From NCBI RefSeq assembly GCF_002197645.1, contig NZ_CP021874.1, positions 3,596,001 through 3,660,000 of the forward strand: DNA of 64,000 nt. Reading direction: 5' to 3'. The notes below the pieces were generated by a model. That model did no database searches. It had not been told where the DNA came from and was given only the letters and a program-made list of their open reading frames with translations. This document shows, one piece after another, positions 35,775 to 47,232 of the stretch. Made by a program: the position numbers and the translations under genes. This DNA is from Enterococcus wangshanyuanii. GTDB lineage: Bacteria; Bacillota; Bacilli; Lactobacillales; Enterococcaceae. Numbering within the stretch: position 1 is the first letter of the stretch; each line of letters starts with the position of its first letter.

Positions 35775-36134
35775 ATGATTCAATTGAAGCGAGCTTATGA
35801 AGCTGCTGAAAAAGAAGACGGTTTTCGAGTATTGGTCGATCGATTATGGCCACGAGGAATGTCAAAGGAAAAAGAGCATCTGGATTTATGGTTAAAGGAA
35901 GTCGCACCTAGTAAAGAGCTAAGACAATGGTTCAATCACGAATCAAGCAAATTTCCAGAATTTAAAGAAAAATATCAAGCAGAGTTACAAACTGGAGCAA
36001 CTCAAACAGCTTTTCGAGAGCTATTAGACATTGTAAAGACTCATCCCACAGTAACGTTCATTTATGGTGCGAAGGATCAAGTGCGTAATAATGCTGTTGT
36101 GTTGAAAGATAGCGTAGAAAATACATTAAACTAA
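35775..36134 (+). CDS. DUF488 family protein (YeaO-like)
   Basis: A 119-residue DUF488 protein. The family signature is GFRVLVDRLWPRGMSKE, followed by WLKEVAPSKELRQWFNHE and TFIYGAKD. The function is uncharacterised, though the fold is nuclease/phosphatase-like in predictions. ATG at 35775 is chosen over a GTG three codons earlier because the SD gaggtg fits the later codon. Confidence 0.9.
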   Translation: MIQLKRAYEAAEKEDGFRVLVDRLWPRGMSKEKEHLDLWLKEVAPSKELRQWFNHESSKFPEFKEKYQAELQTGATQTAFRELLDIVKTHPTVTFIYGAKDQVRNNAVVLKDSVENTLN

Positions 36135-36168
36135 GAAATAATCGTTGTTCAGTGAAGGGAGGGATAAG

Positions 36169-38001
36169 ATGAAAATCGCAATCGTTGGCGGGGGACCGCG
36201 CGGGCTTTCGGCTTTGGAACGAATCATCGAATGGTCCAGAGATGAGCAAGTGGTTCAAATCACGATGTTTGATCCTTACGGTCCAGGAGGAAAAGTGTGG
36301 CGTACAGATCAATCAACGTCATTATTGATGAATTCAGTTGCTTCACATGTTACGTTATTTACAGATGAAACCTTAAGCACAGCGGGTCCGGTAGCAAAAG
36401 GCCCCAATTTATTTGAGTGGATAAAACAAGAAGCGCCAACGTTTATCAGAAAAATAAATAGCGAGAATACTGTTTTTTTCATCGAAGAATGTGAAAAACT
36501 GGGACCAAATGATCATTGCTCCCGAGCTTTGTACGGCTTATATCAACAATGGTTTTATGAGTATGTTCAAACACGAATGACTGAACAAACCTCTGTAAAA
36601 TTTTTCAAAGATACTGTCCGGGCAGTTCGAAGCGATGGTGAGCTTTTCCAAGTATATACCAGAGCAGTTGAGACGACTGCAGATAAGGTGGTTTTGGCAT
36701 TGGGGCATCAAGAAAATGATCTGACGGGAGAAATGAAAGATTTAGCTGCTTATGCTAGCGAGCATCGCTTGTATTATTCCTCTCCTAAAAATGCCGCAGA
36801 TGCTCATTTAGAAGCAGTCAAAAAGCAAAAGCCACTTTTGGTTCGAGGATTAGGCTTGGCTTTTTTTGACTACCTTACCTTATTGACAGGTGACCGAGGT
36901 GGAACTTACAGCGAAAAATCGGGAAAATTAATTTACCATCCTTCTGGAAGAGAACCGAAAATCATTGCAGGAGCAAGACGAGGCATTCCATATCATGCTA
37001 GAGGATTGAATCAAAAAGGCTATGGAGAGGAGTATCGGCCTCGTTTCCTAAAAGAGAAAAGCTTGAATCGATTTAAGCGCAAACAGAACTTATCTGCAGA
37101 GCAATTTTTCTTTTTGTTGAAAAAAGAAGTTGAATTTGCCTATTATTCGACACTGCTCAAAGAACAATACCCAACCATCGATATAAGTAAGTTTACAGAT
37201 GACTTTGTTCGAACCAAAGGAGATGAAACTGTTCTTCAGAAATTCGGGATCAAGGAAGAAGAGTGGTGGGATTGGTCTTTTCTTGAACAACCAAAACAAG
37301 CAATCAAAAAGATGGAGTCTTTCAAAAAATTTTTACGCGATTATTTATTATGGGATGTTGAAGCAGCTAAAAAAGGAAATGTCTTCGGGCCATTTGCAGC
37401 AGCTTTAGATAGTCTGAAGGATTTGCGGGATGAAGTGCGCTTTATGCTGGATCATGACCTTTTTACAGCAGATGAAACTAAAGAATGGCTTTGGGATTGG
37501 TTTACACCGTTGAATGCGTTTTTGTCTATCGGTCCGCCACTTGAGCGCATTGCAGAGTTGGAAGCGTTGATTGAAGCAGGGATCGTGATTATTTTACCAG
37601 GAGAAATGCAAATAGAAATGCGAAACGGAAAATTTATCACGTATTCTAAAGACGATCCTGAAAATGAATATGCGGCTCATTTTCTGATCGAAGCTCGTTT
37701 ACCACATACTGAAAATCAGCTGAGTTTAAATCCTTTAGTACAGCAACTTCTAAAAGATGGGTTAGGAACGATTCATCATTTGACCTTAGCTTCTGGGGAT
37801 AGTTATCCTACTGGCGCTCTTTTAGTAGAGAAAAGAAACAGTCAGATGATCGGAGCGGATAAAAAGGTCGTTGATGGCTTGTTCTGCTATGGGGTTCCAA
37901 CAGAAGGGTTTCATTGGCTGACTGCGGCGACGTCAAGACCAGGCACGGATCCTTGGAATTTGAGGGAAGCGGATAGAATTGCCGAAACGATTTTTAAATG
38001 A
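36169..38001 (+). CDS. Large FAD/NAD(P)-binding protein
   Basis: A 610-residue cytoplasmic flavoprotein of the NAD_binding_9 type (FAD-NAD(P)-binding). The N-terminal dinucleotide fold reads KIAIVGGGPRGLSALERI; the adjacent FDPYGPGGKVWRTDQ and LLMNSVASHVTLF are typical of this group. The central part is long and helical with many aromatic residues. Related proteins occur in Firmicutes and actinobacteria as presumed oxidoreductases or N-hydroxylases without assigned substrates. Start at 36169 follows a strong SD (gaagggaggg). It stands 34 bp after DUF488 and may be co-transcribed. Confidence 0.8.
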   Translation: MKIAIVGGGPRGLSALERIIEWSRDEQVVQITMFDPYGPGGKVWRTDQSTSLLMNSVASHVTLFTDETLSTAGPVAKGPNLFEWIKQEAPTFIRKINSENTVFFIEECEKLGPNDHCSRALYGLYQQWFYEYVQTRMTEQTSVKFFKDTVRAVRSDGELFQVYTRAVETTADKVVLALGHQENDLTGEMKDLAAYASEHRLYYSSPKNAADAHLEAVKKQKPLLVRGLGLAFFDYLTLLTGDRGGTYSEKSGKLIYHPSGREPKIIAGARRGIPYHARGLNQKGYGEEYRPRFLKEKSLNRFKRKQNLSAEQFFFLLKKEVEFAYYSTLLKEQYPTIDISKFTDDFVRTKGDETVLQKFGIKEEEWWDWSFLEQPKQAIKKMESFKKFLRDYLLWDVEAAKKGNVFGPFAAALDSLKDLRDEVRFMLDHDLFTADETKEWLWDWFTPLNAFLSIGPPLERIAELEALIEAGIVIILPGEMQIEMRNGKFITYSKDDPENEYAAHFLIEARLPHTENQLSLNPLVQQLLKDGLGTIHHLTLASGDSYPTGALLVEKRNSQMIGADKKVVDGLFCYGVPTEGFHWLTAATSRPGTDPWNLREADRIAETIFK

Positions 38002-38051
38002 TACAGTAATCAGACAATTTATTTGTTCAATAAAAAAGGAGAGCGTTTTTT

Positions 38052-38282
38052 ATGCATAACGGACAACAGAAATTTTTAGCATTTTTCTTAGAAAATACAT
38101 TATCAGAAAAACAAGAAGAAGCCAAAGCGATTCTTGTACAAAGCTTTGCTGATCAACAAACGAAAAAAATGACTTTAGAGGATTTCCATGCATTACAGGA
38201 AAAAGTACTGCCTTTGGTCAAACCTGAGAAGCTGGATGAGGTCAAAGGAGCAATGGCGCATTTCTCAAGAAGTTTATCCTAA
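38052..38282 (+). CDS. Small helical hypothetical protein
   Basis: A 76-residue protein that I do not recognise. It is almost wholly alpha-helical and charged (KFLAFFLENTLSEKQEEAKAI, then LVKPEKLDEVKGAMAHFS). No membrane segment or Cys occurs. SD aaggagagcg is good and the codon use matches its neighbours, so I consider it a real gene. Confidence 0.65.
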   Translation: MHNGQQKFLAFFLENTLSEKQEEAKAILVQSFADQQTKKMTLEDFHALQEKVLPLVKPEKLDEVKGAMAHFSRSLS

Positions 38283-38298
38283 AAAAGAGCAATACTAA

Positions 38299-38476
38299 AA
38301 GAGGTTGAGACAGAAGTGTTTAATCCCGAGAAATAAGAAAGAATTCACGAAAATTGTTTTGCAAATTTTTGTGAATTCTTTCTTATTTCCGAAGGGATTG
38401 CTTCTGCTCTCACCGTTTATCCGGATTACAGGTGACTGGGATTTGACTCGCAGAGTTTTGTCTCAGTCACTTTTGT
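38299..38476 (+). repeat. Dispersed intergenic repeat (copy B) with long inverted repeat
   Basis: Starts gaggttgagacagaagtgtt and contains taatcccgagaaataagaa, as in copies A and C. Its centre is a near-perfect inverted repeat of about 25 pairs (gaaataagaaagaattcac / gtgaattctttcttatttc, 38330-38390). It ends with gttttgtctcagtcactttt, complementary in part to its own start. It separates the small helical gene from the converging GNAT gene and probably terminates both. Nothing else is seen in 38283-38508. Confidence 0.65.
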
Positions 38477-38508
38477 GATCCTAAAGACTCTCATTAGAGT
38501 ATCAACTT

Positions 38509-38940
38509 CTATTTTTTGATTAGATGGGTAATAGGATAGGGTTTACCAAAGCCATCTCGTTCATCTTCAGATTCAATAGTGAATCCATGATGTAAGTAGA
38601 ACGCTTTTGCCTGTTTATTTTGAGTGTTGACGTCTATTCTTTTTATCCCATCATTGTTGATCAAATAAGTGAGTATTTTGCTACCATATCCCTTTCCAAT
38701 AAAAGCTGGATCTAGAAATAACATCACTAACTCGTCCTCATCGATTCCGCTAAAACCAACTACACGTTCTTCATCGGTCCATAAAGACAAATCGACACTA
38801 GCCAAGCTCTCTGGAATGATTTTTTTATAAAAATCAACATCTTCCTCTGATAAAAAATGGTGAGTCGCTTTTACAGATCGTTCCCAAATTTCTAAAATTA
38901 AAACATAATCACTTTTAGTTGCTGTTCGTTTTTTTAACAT
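38509..38940 (-). CDS. GNAT family N-acetyltransferase
   Basis: A 143-residue acetyltransferase. The acetyl-CoA-binding motif A is LFLDPAFIGKGYGSKILTYL (Q/RxxGxG/A with K-G-Y-G), followed by the beta-strand IDVNTQNKQAKAFYLHHGF and EDERDGFGKPYPI. It resembles YjdJ/YafP-type small GNATs. Substrate unknown. SD ggaggat precedes the ATG. The upstream 38941-39217 region holds its promoter and the downstream terminator of the DUF3042 gene. Confidence 0.88.
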   Translation of the reverse strand: MLKKRTATKSDYVLILEIWERSVKATHHFLSEEDVDFYKKIIPESLASVDLSLWTDEERVVGFSGIDEDELVMLFLDPAFIGKGYGSKILTYLINNDGIKRIDVNTQNKQAKAFYLHHGFTIESEDERDGFGKPYPITHLIKK

Positions 38941-39161
38941 CGTAAATCCTCCGTTAGTTGTTTTTTTATCCTCTCCTTTCTGTTAGTAAAGTAATTATTT
39001 TCTGAGTATAGCCCCAACTAAAATAGCTGTTCATTCTAAAATCTCCTGTCTCTCTTTTAGTATAATATCTATCTTAAAGCGGATTGATCGGTCTGTCAAT
39101 TTAAGTAAAGGATGGTAGTGATTCTTTACTATATTGATTAATTAGGATTGTCTGTCCATAA

Positions 39162-39208
39162 AAAAGAAACTCAGTAGCTGACGAAAGACGTCGTACTGAG
39201 TTTCTTAT
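39162..39208 (-). terminator. Terminator of the DUF3042 gene
   Basis: Arms aagaaactcagta and tactgagtttctt enclose an inner gacg/cgtc helix. Read on the minus strand it is followed by ttttttatgg. Confidence 0.8.
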
Positions 39209-39217
39209 TCTTCATTA

Positions 39218-39385
39218 CTAACGTGAAATACGTTTGCGCATTGCTTTCTTACGGTTTTCCTCGATCATATCTTCTTTTTCTTCAATTGGATCGATTACCG
39301 TTTTTTTGATCGTTGCAGCTAAGCCGATAACTGCAGCACAAGTTGCAGCTGTTCCTACAAGCATACCGGAAATAAATTTTTTCAT
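39218..39385 (-). CDS. DUF3042 family micro-protein
   Basis: A 55-residue protein easily missed because of its length. It starts with a hydrophobic segment (MKKFISGMLVGTAATCAAVI, then GLAATIKKT) and continues VIDPIEEKEDMIEENRKKAM ending in RKRISR, the pattern of the DUF3042 family of lactic acid bacteria. It is likely anchored in the membrane with a basic cytoplasmic tail. SD aaaggagaac precedes the ATG on the minus strand, and a strong terminator follows. Function unknown. Confidence 0.88.
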   Translation of the reverse strand: MKKFISGMLVGTAATCAAVIGLAATIKKTVIDPIEEKEDMIEENRKKAMRKRISR

Positions 39386-39483
39386 AATAGTAGTTCTCCT
39401 TTCTATTCATTTAGACACTTCTATTATGAACTAAAAGATAAAAAAAATCCAATACCTTGAAAAATTCAAGCTAAATAAAACTA

Positions 39484-39525
39484 TTGATAAAATTTAGTAA
39501 ATATTTTATAATAAATTTACTAAAT
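39484..39525 (+). promoter_or_regulatory. gal operon promoter with two palindromic operators
   Basis: TTGATA (39484-39489) and TATAAT (39507-39512) are 17 bases apart, a consensus sigma-A promoter. Two 11-bp palindromes, atttagtaaat (39492-39502) and atttactaaat (39515-39525), flank the -10 box with centres 23 bp apart. They are mirror images of each other and the best candidates for GalR operators. Confidence 0.72.
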
Positions 39526-39545
39526 AAATTAAAAGGAGAATAGGC

Positions 39546-40706
39546 ATGAAAAAAGAATTTGAGCAATTATTTCGATCCACGTTTGGAAAAGCAGCCCAAG
39601 GGAATTATTTTGCTCCTGGACGAATCAATTTGATCGGTGAACATACGGATTATAATGGAGGCCACGTTTTTCCTGCCGCGATCACGATCGGGACATATGG
39701 TTTGGCTGGAAAACGTGAAGATCGGCTGATCCGTTTTTATTCGGAAAATTTTTCTGAATTGGGGATCATTGAAGTGTCACTGGATGACCTGAGCTATGAT
39801 AAAGCACATGATTGGGCGAATTATCCGAAAGGAATGATCAAGTATTTGATCGATACAGGCTGGCAAATCGATCAGGGAATGGATCTTTTATTTTATGGAA
39901 CGATCCCAAATGGAGCCGGACTTTCTTCTTCTGCTTCCATAGAGCTTTTGACAGGTGTGATTATAAACGATTTATTTCAGTTGAAGGTACCGATGCTGGA
40001 TTTAGTCAAAACGGGCCAAAAAGTGGAAAACCAATTTATCGGCGTTAATTCTGGGATCATGGATCAATTTGCGATCGGTATGGGACAAAAAGATCAAGCT
40101 ATTTTATTAGATACCAACACACTTGAATATGAAATGGTTCCAGCGGCTTTTGGTGATTATGTCATTGTGATCATGAACACCAACAAGCGCAGAGAGCTAG
40201 CTGATTCAAAATATAATGAACGACGTGCAGAATGTGAGAAGGCATTGCAGCTTTTACAGACAAAGTTACCCATAGACTCATTAGGTGAGCTATCAGAAGA
40301 GACTTTTGAAGCAAACAAACAGCTGATTTCGGATGAACGTCTGATTCGGCGGGCGAAACATGCAGTTACAGAGAATCAGCGAACGATCAAAGCAAAGAAT
40401 GCGTTGGTCCAAAATGATTTAACTGCTTTTGGTCAATTGCTGAACGCTTCCCATGCTTCTTTAAGAGAGGATTATGAAGTAACTGGAGTAGAACTGGATA
40501 CACTAGTTTTTGCTGCTCAAAAGCAACCCGGTGTACTCGGTGCAAGAATGACTGGAGCAGGTTTTGGCGGATGCAGTATCGCTTTGGTACAGAAAGAAAT
40601 GGTAGAAGCTTTTACTCAAAAAGTGGGGCAAATCTATTTAGACAAAGTGGGCTATTCGGCAGATTTTTACGTAGCAAACATTGCTGATGGCGCAAAAAAG
40701 CAGTAA
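39546..40706 (+). CDS. galK: Galactokinase
   Basis: A 386-residue GHMP kinase that phosphorylates galactose at C1. The galactokinase signature [21 protein letters not shown] (first part) is at residues 24-44, the ATP loop is [13 protein letters not shown], and the third motif is [16 protein letters not shown]. It is the first gene of a complete Leloir operon galK-galE-galT-galR, with SD aaaaggaga. Intact and of usual length. Confidence 0.98.
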   Translation: MKKEFEQLFRSTFGKAAQGNYFAPGRINLIGEHTDYNGGHVFPAAITIGTYGLAGKREDRLIRFYSENFSELGIIEVSLDDLSYDKAHDWANYPKGMIKYLIDTGWQIDQGMDLLFYGTIPNGAGLSSSASIELLTGVIINDLFQLKVPMLDLVKTGQKVENQFIGVNSGIMDQFAIGMGQKDQAILLDTNTLEYEMVPAAFGDYVIVIMNTNKRRELADSKYNERRAECEKALQLLQTKLPIDSLGELSEETFEANKQLISDERLIRRAKHAVTENQRTIKAKNALVQNDLTAFGQLLNASHASLREDYEVTGVELDTLVFAAQKQPGVLGARMTGAGFGGCSIALVQKEMVEAFTQKVGQIYLDKVGYSADFYVANIADGAKKQ

Positions 40707-40759
40707 AATAGGAGCTATGTTAAAATGAAGAGGATAAGAAAATCCAAGGAGGCAATACC

Positions 40760-41749
40760 ATGTCAATTTTAGTATTAGGCGGTGCCGGTTATATTGGTTC
40801 CCATGCGGTGGATCAGTTGATTAATAAAAATTACGAAGTTATAGTCGTTGATAATCTTCAAACAGGTCACAAACAGGCGGTTCACGAACAGGCTGTTTTC
40901 TACCAAGGAGATATTCGAGATAAAGCATTTATGCAGGATATTTTTAGAAAAGAGTCGATTGACGGCGTCATTCATTTTGCAGCAAGCTCCCTTGTTGGTG
41001 AATCGGTTGAAAAACCGTTGATGTATTTCAACAATAATGTCTATGGAACGCAGGTGGTCTTAGAAGTGATGGCGGAGTTTGGCGTAAAACAAATCGTCTT
41101 TTCTTCAACCGCTGCAACTTACGGTGAACCTAAAACAATGCCAATCGTAGAAACAATGCCTACGAATCCTGAAAATCCGTATGGTGAAAGCAAACTAATG
41201 ATGGAAAAAATGATGAAATGGTGCGATCAAGCATACGGAATGCGCTATGTTGCGTTACGCTATTTTAATGTAGCTGGGGCAAAAGCTGATGCATCGATCG
41301 GAGAAGATCATGATCCCGAGACCCATTTAGTGCCGATCATTTTACAAGCGGCATTAGGCCAAAGAGAATACTTAGGAATTTATGGTGATGATTATGATAC
41401 GGCGGATGGGACGTGTATCCGTGACTATGTGTATATCGAAGACTTGATTGCTGCTCATATCGCTGCGTTAGAATATCTACGAAACGGTAATGAAAGCAAT
41501 ATCTTCAATCTTGGCAGCAATAATGGCTATTCAGTGAAGGAAATGCTGGAAGCAGCCCGTGAAGTGACTGGAAAAGAAATTCCGGCAAAAATTTTACCGC
41601 GCCGAGCTGGAGATCCTAGTAAATTGGTTGCTTCAAGTGAAAAAGCAAAAGAAATTTTAGGCTGGCAGCCGCAAGTAACAGAGATCAAAGAAATCATCAA
41701 AACAGCTTGGGACTGGCATGTCAGTCATCCAAAGGGATACGAAGACTAG
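40760..41749 (+). CDS. galE: UDP-glucose 4-epimerase
   Basis: A 329-residue extended short-chain dehydrogenase. The NAD-binding motif is [16 protein letters not shown]; the catalytic Ser/Tyr-Lys are in [11 protein letters not shown] and [20 protein letters not shown] follows. It interconverts UDP-galactose and UDP-glucose for the Leloir pathway and for cell-wall precursors. SD aaggaggca at the start. Its stop is nine bases before galT. Confidence 0.98.
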   Translation: MSILVLGGAGYIGSHAVDQLINKNYEVIVVDNLQTGHKQAVHEQAVFYQGDIRDKAFMQDIFRKESIDGVIHFAASSLVGESVEKPLMYFNNNVYGTQVVLEVMAEFGVKQIVFSSTAATYGEPKTMPIVETMPTNPENPYGESKLMMEKMMKWCDQAYGMRYVALRYFNVAGAKADASIGEDHDPETHLVPIILQAALGQREYLGIYGDDYDTADGTCIRDYVYIEDLIAAHIAALEYLRNGNESNIFNLGSNNGYSVKEMLEAAREVTGKEIPAKILPRRAGDPSKLVASSEKAKEILGWQPQVTEIKEIIKTAWDWHVSHPKGYED

Positions 41750-41760
41750 GAGGAACAATG

Positions 41761-44264
<2,504 letters not shown>

Positions 44265-44265
<1 letters not shown>

Positions 44266-45287
44266 TATTTATAAGCAATGACAAACAAATTCACATCATC
44301 ATTGATACAGCTTTGTAGCGTGATTCGTTCGCCACCACCAGTTCCAACGGTGAAATCCCAGTAGCTTGTTCCAGTACCAACTTCGTTGCCATAATCATCA
44401 AGCTGCAATAAGGTTTGTACCGTATAAGTTGTTGGTGTGCCATTCGCATCGGTAACAACGATTTGGCTGCCTACTCCTAAAGAAAATACATTAGAAAAGA
44501 TTCCAGGATTGTGTCCGATGAAGTGGGTGTTTTGCCCGTCATCTCCTGATTGAACAGCTGATCCGCCCCAAGTTGATGCAACACCGCCGGGATTTGAGTC
44601 AATGATACTTTGACCACTGCCCTGTCCGCCGTTTTGATAAGGAATCGTTTGTCCATTCATGGTCAAAGTCATAGGTGCATAAGCTGGAGCTGCCACTGGT
44701 TCGGATGTTGCTGTGGAAACAGCTGACGTTGCTTGTGCTTCAGGAGTTGGGGTGATCGCAGTGTCCTCAACAGGAGCTGGTGTTACAGCGATTGGTTCGT
44801 TTTTAGCAACGATATGATAGAGTCGATCAGCATGGTCGGTGTTTCCATGTTGATCTGTAACAGAAAAGTGAACGGTTTGATCACCGATAATTGAAGTATC
44901 TAACGTATTTTCTGCTGACACTTTGGTTGTAAGATCACCATCATGATTGTCGGTTGCGCTAACACCATCATAAATATTGATTTGCGCGTCTTGTTCGACT
45001 GTTGCTTCAGGGACATCGATCAAGGGGGCAATCGTATCTTTTTTAACATTGACTGCCACTATTTTTTCTTTTATTTGTTTTTTCTTAGGGGTTGGGACTA
45101 ATTTCTTCATATCCTGGACTGTTGGTACATTTTTTATAAGGTGGATTTTTTTTGTCTTAGATGAAGGTTCCGGAGTGCTTGCTCTACTGATAGTATCTGT
45201 CCAAATGTAGCCGCCGATAAATAAGGCTACACCTAAAATAGTGATGAAACCAGCGATGATCGTTTGTTTTATTGTGTTTTTTTTCAT
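44265..45287 (-). CDS. Membrane-anchored sortase-like protein with Ig-like domain
   Basis: A 340-residue surface protein. Residues 8-30 form a signal anchor (IIAGFITILGVALFIGGYIW). Residues about 85-165 are an Ig-like/DUF5011-type fold (APLIDVPEATVEQDAQINIYDG, first part; then TDNHDGDLT and FSVTDQHGNTDHA). A Pro/Thr/Ala linker follows, and then a C-terminal domain with sortase features: FIGHNPG (His259) and TLQSC (Cys327). The usual Arg after the Cys is not evident; Arg in GERITLQSC lies just before it. The domain could be a divergent sortase or a structural relative. ATG at 45287 follows SD ggaggga; it is alone on its strand. Confidence 0.72.
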
Positions 45288-45527
45288 GTCTAATCCCTCC
45301 AAAAAAAGTGGTGAGATTTTCCATTTATCGATAAATTTTAAATCCTCGTTTTTACATTTATATAATAAAAGCTGCTTTTGAATAATCCAATTGAGTTGCG
45401 CTTTCAAACCATTCAAAAAAGAGCAAAATAATGCTATACTTATTGCTATATAAGGATTTCTTCAAAATATTCCTTATCATTGGAAAAATTTGAAGAAATG
45501 TACATTAAATTGAAAAGAGGGGGGAAA

Positions 45528-47021
45528 ATGGAAAGATTATTGTCACCAGCAATGCATCGTAGAGTTCTGTTATTGAATTTATTAGATGAACCAAATGGAT
45601 GGGTCACCTCAGAAGAGTTGGCTGAAAAAATTGATTGCTCCAAAAAAACAGTTATGCTGGATTGTCAGTACATAGAGGATCGTTGGTCGGATTATTTTAC
45701 ATTAGAAGTTTCAAGAAAATATGGTATTCGTTTGATTACATCTCCATATCACTCCATACATGACATCTATATAGAAATCATCAAAGAATCTAATGCGTTT
45801 ACATTACTAGAAGCGATTTTCTTTCAACCAAACCAATCTGCAGCTTATTGGGAGGAAAAATTTTATTTAAGTAATTCCAGTTTGTACCGTCTGTCGAATT
45901 CGATATTATATGCATTGAAAGATCGAAAAATCAACATGAGTCGTTCGCCATATTATGTTTATGGGAAAGATGAACGAAAAGTTCGTTACTTTTTTACCTC
46001 TTATTTCATAGAAGTTTATGGAACCAGAGACTGGCCTTTCCCGTTTGATCGAGCAAAAATATTTACTCTCGCAGATAAAATAGTTGCTAAATTTGATTTA
46101 GAATTGAATGATGGGCAGCTTGTTCATTTGGTCAACTCGATTGCAGTAACGATCATCCGTGAATCTCAGGGGTTTTTGATTAAGAATAGAAGAGATCCCA
46201 TCAATAGTTTTGTCAAAAAAATGATCGATATCAAAAAGTATCAGAAGGATGTCGAAGCAATCTTAACGCCCTTAGAGATCGTTTTACCAGAGAATTGGTA
46301 TGAAGATTTTTGTTATTCGATTTTTTGGTGGGATTTTGGTTGGGATAATTTACAGGAAAAAGAAAAAATACTCAATCAAGGGAATGATTTGGTCGATACG
46401 ATCAAAGAGGCATTGAAGATTGAAATTTCAGCCGTGAGTAGAGCAAGTATCGTCAATTTAGTTGAACATATTTATGCAAAACATAAAATGTTTCCCTATA
46501 AAAAATATATGGTGTATGATCGTTTTTTATATTCCAGCAAAATAATTAGACAGACTTATGTGGTTTTAGGCGCTGTAGTAACAAAAGCACTGAGTGACCT
46601 GGAGAAAAAGACCAAATTTCCTTGGGAGTCAATGTATTTTAACGAAATGCTGCATGAAATATCGATTCGCTGGGATCAGCTGACAGAGCAGTCTGATGCA
46701 AAACGTCATCAAGTTTCTGTTTTGGTTCTTAGTGACCTGGGGAAAGATCATGCAAAGCTGTTAGGCTCGATTTTACACGATAATTTTCGCGATAAAATCG
46801 CAATGACGATTCAAGAATATCACTACTATGATCAGCCGCCCCAAACACAAGACAATACGTTTGATTTGTATATTTCGAATTATGCGCTGTCTCATATAAA
46901 TGAGGGAGTCAATATGATCGTAGAGGATATTCCGTCCTTTAAAAATATTATGGATCTGAGAAGTTTCATTGATAGGAAAAGATTAGTACTACCTAAAGAT
47001 GTACAGTATTTGAATTCATGA
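45528..47021 (+). CDS. Mga-family transcriptional regulator
   Basis: A 497-residue Mga-like regulator. Residues 10-60 form the first HTH (HRRVLLLNLLDEPNGWVTSE then LAEKIDCSKKTVMLDCQYIE), with a second HTH near 100-140 (WEEKFYLSNSSLYRLSNSIL). The large remainder is helical, with a C-terminal EIIB-like Rossmann segment (VSVLVLSDLGKDHAKLLGSI). Similar proteins regulate surface or carbohydrate genes. The divergent sortase-like gene is a plausible target. ATG at 45528 follows SD agagggggg. Confidence 0.82.
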   Translation: MERLLSPAMHRRVLLLNLLDEPNGWVTSEELAEKIDCSKKTVMLDCQYIEDRWSDYFTLEVSRKYGIRLITSPYHSIHDIYIEIIKESNAFTLLEAIFFQPNQSAAYWEEKFYLSNSSLYRLSNSILYALKDRKINMSRSPYYVYGKDERKVRYFFTSYFIEVYGTRDWPFPFDRAKIFTLADKIVAKFDLELNDGQLVHLVNSIAVTIIRESQGFLIKNRRDPINSFVKKMIDIKKYQKDVEAILTPLEIVLPENWYEDFCYSIFWWDFGWDNLQEKEKILNQGNDLVDTIKEALKIEISAVSRASIVNLVEHIYAKHKMFPYKKYMVYDRFLYSSKIIRQTYVVLGAVVTKALSDLEKKTKFPWESMYFNEMLHEISIRWDQLTEQSDAKRHQVSVLVLSDLGKDHAKLLGSILHDNFRDKIAMTIQEYHYYDQPPQTQDNTFDLYISNYALSHINEGVNMIVEDIPSFKNIMDLRSFIDRKRLVLPKDVQYLNS

Positions 47022-47232
47022 GAACGATTATTTTTTTGACTTTAAAATAACGTGTGTTTGTTAATTACTTATTTGGAAATGGTCTTGGCAGATAGATTGG
47101 TTTAAGAGTAGAAACAAAAGGCTCTAGAGCAAGACGGAGGAAAACTATCTCACCTTTAACATTTTTTTAATGCCTTATCTGTCAAAATCACGTATAATAG
47201 TAACTAGTGAAATTTCGAGGGAGGGGTAAATC

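Noticed and set aside
36169..38001. Horizontal transfer of the large FAD/NAD(P) protein
   Set aside because: Base composition and codon use look like those of neighbours and no mobile element flanks it.
47022..47232. SRP RNA or tRNA-Ser before dnaX, as in some Firmicutes
   Set aside because: I could not find the conserved SRP RNA apical loop or a tRNA cloverleaf in this gap.
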